From positions 1-14,830 of the forward strand of contig JBPCUO010000089.1 in the NCBI GenBank assembly GCA_051011135.1: 14,830 nucleotides of DNA, written 5' to 3'. Of this stretch, positions 14,516 through 14,830 are shown piece by piece; the stretch's first letter is position 1; each line of letters opens with the position of its first letter. The notes below the pieces were generated by a model, which worked only from the letters and a program-made list of their open reading frames with translations, had not been told where the DNA came from and did not search any database. A program made the position numbers and the translations under genes. The stretch comes from JACOND01 sp051011135. GTDB taxonomy: Bacteria; Bdellovibrionota; Bdellovibrionia; Bdellovibrionales; UBA1609.

Positions 14516-14698
14516 ATGAAAAAGACTTTTTTAAAAATTTGGAAAGACGAATCAGGTCAGGGAGCTACAGAATATATTTTAATGATTGTAGTAGTAGTAG
14601 GAATGATCATGGTTCTTAAAGAACCTATTACAAAGATGGTGACAGAAAAAGTTGAAGATCTAAAAGGCCAAGTTAATGCTGTTAAGCCAGGAAACTAG
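14516..14698 (+). CDS. Flp-type (Tad) pilin
   Basis: 60 residues, typical Flp pilin length. The leader MKKTFLKIWKDESG ends at G14, followed by QGATEY, which gives the GxxxxEY processing pattern (E19, Y20) for the TadV-type prepilin peptidase, and then one hydrophobic helix ILMIVVVVGMIMVL. The remaining C-terminus is a short charged tail. The mature pilin would be 46 residues. AGGAGG (14506-14511) lies 4 bases before the ATG, in line with a highly made structural protein. The next gene follows after 9 bases on the same strand. Flp pilins form bundle-forming adhesive or surface-sensing pili assembled by the Tad machine. Confidence 0.92.
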   Translation: MKKTFLKIWKDESGQGATEYILMIVVVVGMIMVLKEPITKMVTEKVEDLKGQVNAVKPGN

Positions 14699-14707
14699 AG
14701 ATTTTTA

Positions 14708-14830
14708 ATGGCTTTAGAATATTTTTTGATTTTAGTAATGTCGGCTGCGATTCTCGCAGGCTCGTTTGGTATGAGCACAGGTCCTGTAAAGATGTTTTCT
14801 GAATCAAGCCCTAAACTTGCTCATCGATTA
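14708..14830 (+). CDS. Pilin-like or TadE-like membrane protein, truncated by the window end
   Basis: The first 41 residues only; the frame is open at the last base. It begins MALEYFLILVMSAAILAGSFG, a hydrophobic helix directly after an E4-Y5 pair, then TGPVKMFSESSPKLAHRL. The EY plus hydrophobic stretch resembles the start of a mature class III pilin, but there is no cleavable leader, and an in-frame stop (the Flp TAG) lies just upstream, so the start cannot be earlier. It follows the Flp gene by 9 bases and is probably co-transcribed. It may be a Tad-associated membrane protein; the missing C-terminus prevents assignment. Confidence 0.7.
   Translation, partial: MALEYFLILVMSAAILAGSFGMSTGPVKMFSESSPKLAHRL

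Overview
The window is a visibly AT-rich stretch of a Gram-negative chromosome, densely packed with genes. It contains a tRNA-Phe, complete TCA-cycle genes, a probable TPR lipoprotein, Flp/Tad pilus parts, a sigma54-activator-type regulator, a PEGA-type protein kinase and a histone-H1-like basic protein. That mix fits a Bdellovibrionota-like (former deltaproteobacterial) lineage best, but no feature here fixes the taxon. No transposon, phage, CRISPR array or transfer signature was seen. No gene-free stretch exceeds 300 bases.

Layout. Positions 1-134 hold the 3' end of a transaldolase/fructose-6-phosphate aldolase gene on the + strand; its stop overlaps that of a convergent AAA+ regulator gene (131-1672, -). 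From about 6.56 kb down to 0.13 kb everything reads leftward: a small TadB-like protein, a very small TadC-like protein, a secreted four-cysteine protein, a membrane-anchored Ser/Thr kinase with a PEGA-like C-terminus, UppP (undecaprenyl-diphosphate phosphatase), a trans-sulfuration PLP enzyme, tRNA-Phe, and the regulator. From the TadB-like gene to uppP the genes overlap, abut or lie 10 bases apart, so they are probably one operon.

A 55-residue Lys/Arg-rich H1-like protein (6700-6867, +) is transcribed divergently. It has a perfect 10-bp inverted repeat and a strong Shine-Dalgarno upstream and a clear intrinsic terminator downstream. Next comes a + strand metabolic operon, mdh-sucC-sucD-ndk, with coupled or near-coupled junctions: malate dehydrogenase, both succinyl-CoA synthetase subunits, then NDP kinase, which spreads the phosphate made by substrate-level phosphorylation. 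It is followed by a TPR lipoprotein resembling pilus-assembly PilF/Tgl proteins and a DnaQ-type exonuclease. Glutamine-dependent NAD synthetase reads toward the exonuclease from the right.

The right end returns to pili. A 300-residue protein with a class III pilin-like N-terminus, a long charged linker and a second C-terminal membrane helix (-) is divergent from a canonical Flp pilin (+), which is followed by a membrane protein starting MALEYF that runs off the window.

Most worth a second look: the sigma54-activator-like regulator has lost most of its ATPase and sigma54-contact residues (Walker B DE to KK, GAFTGA to GAFEGA, sensor I, one arginine finger, sensor II) but keeps its Walker A and HTH; the pilin-headed two-helix protein; the miniaturised TadB/TadC pair tied to a PEGA kinase and UppP; and the H1-like mini-protein with its alternating lysine codons and upstream hairpin.
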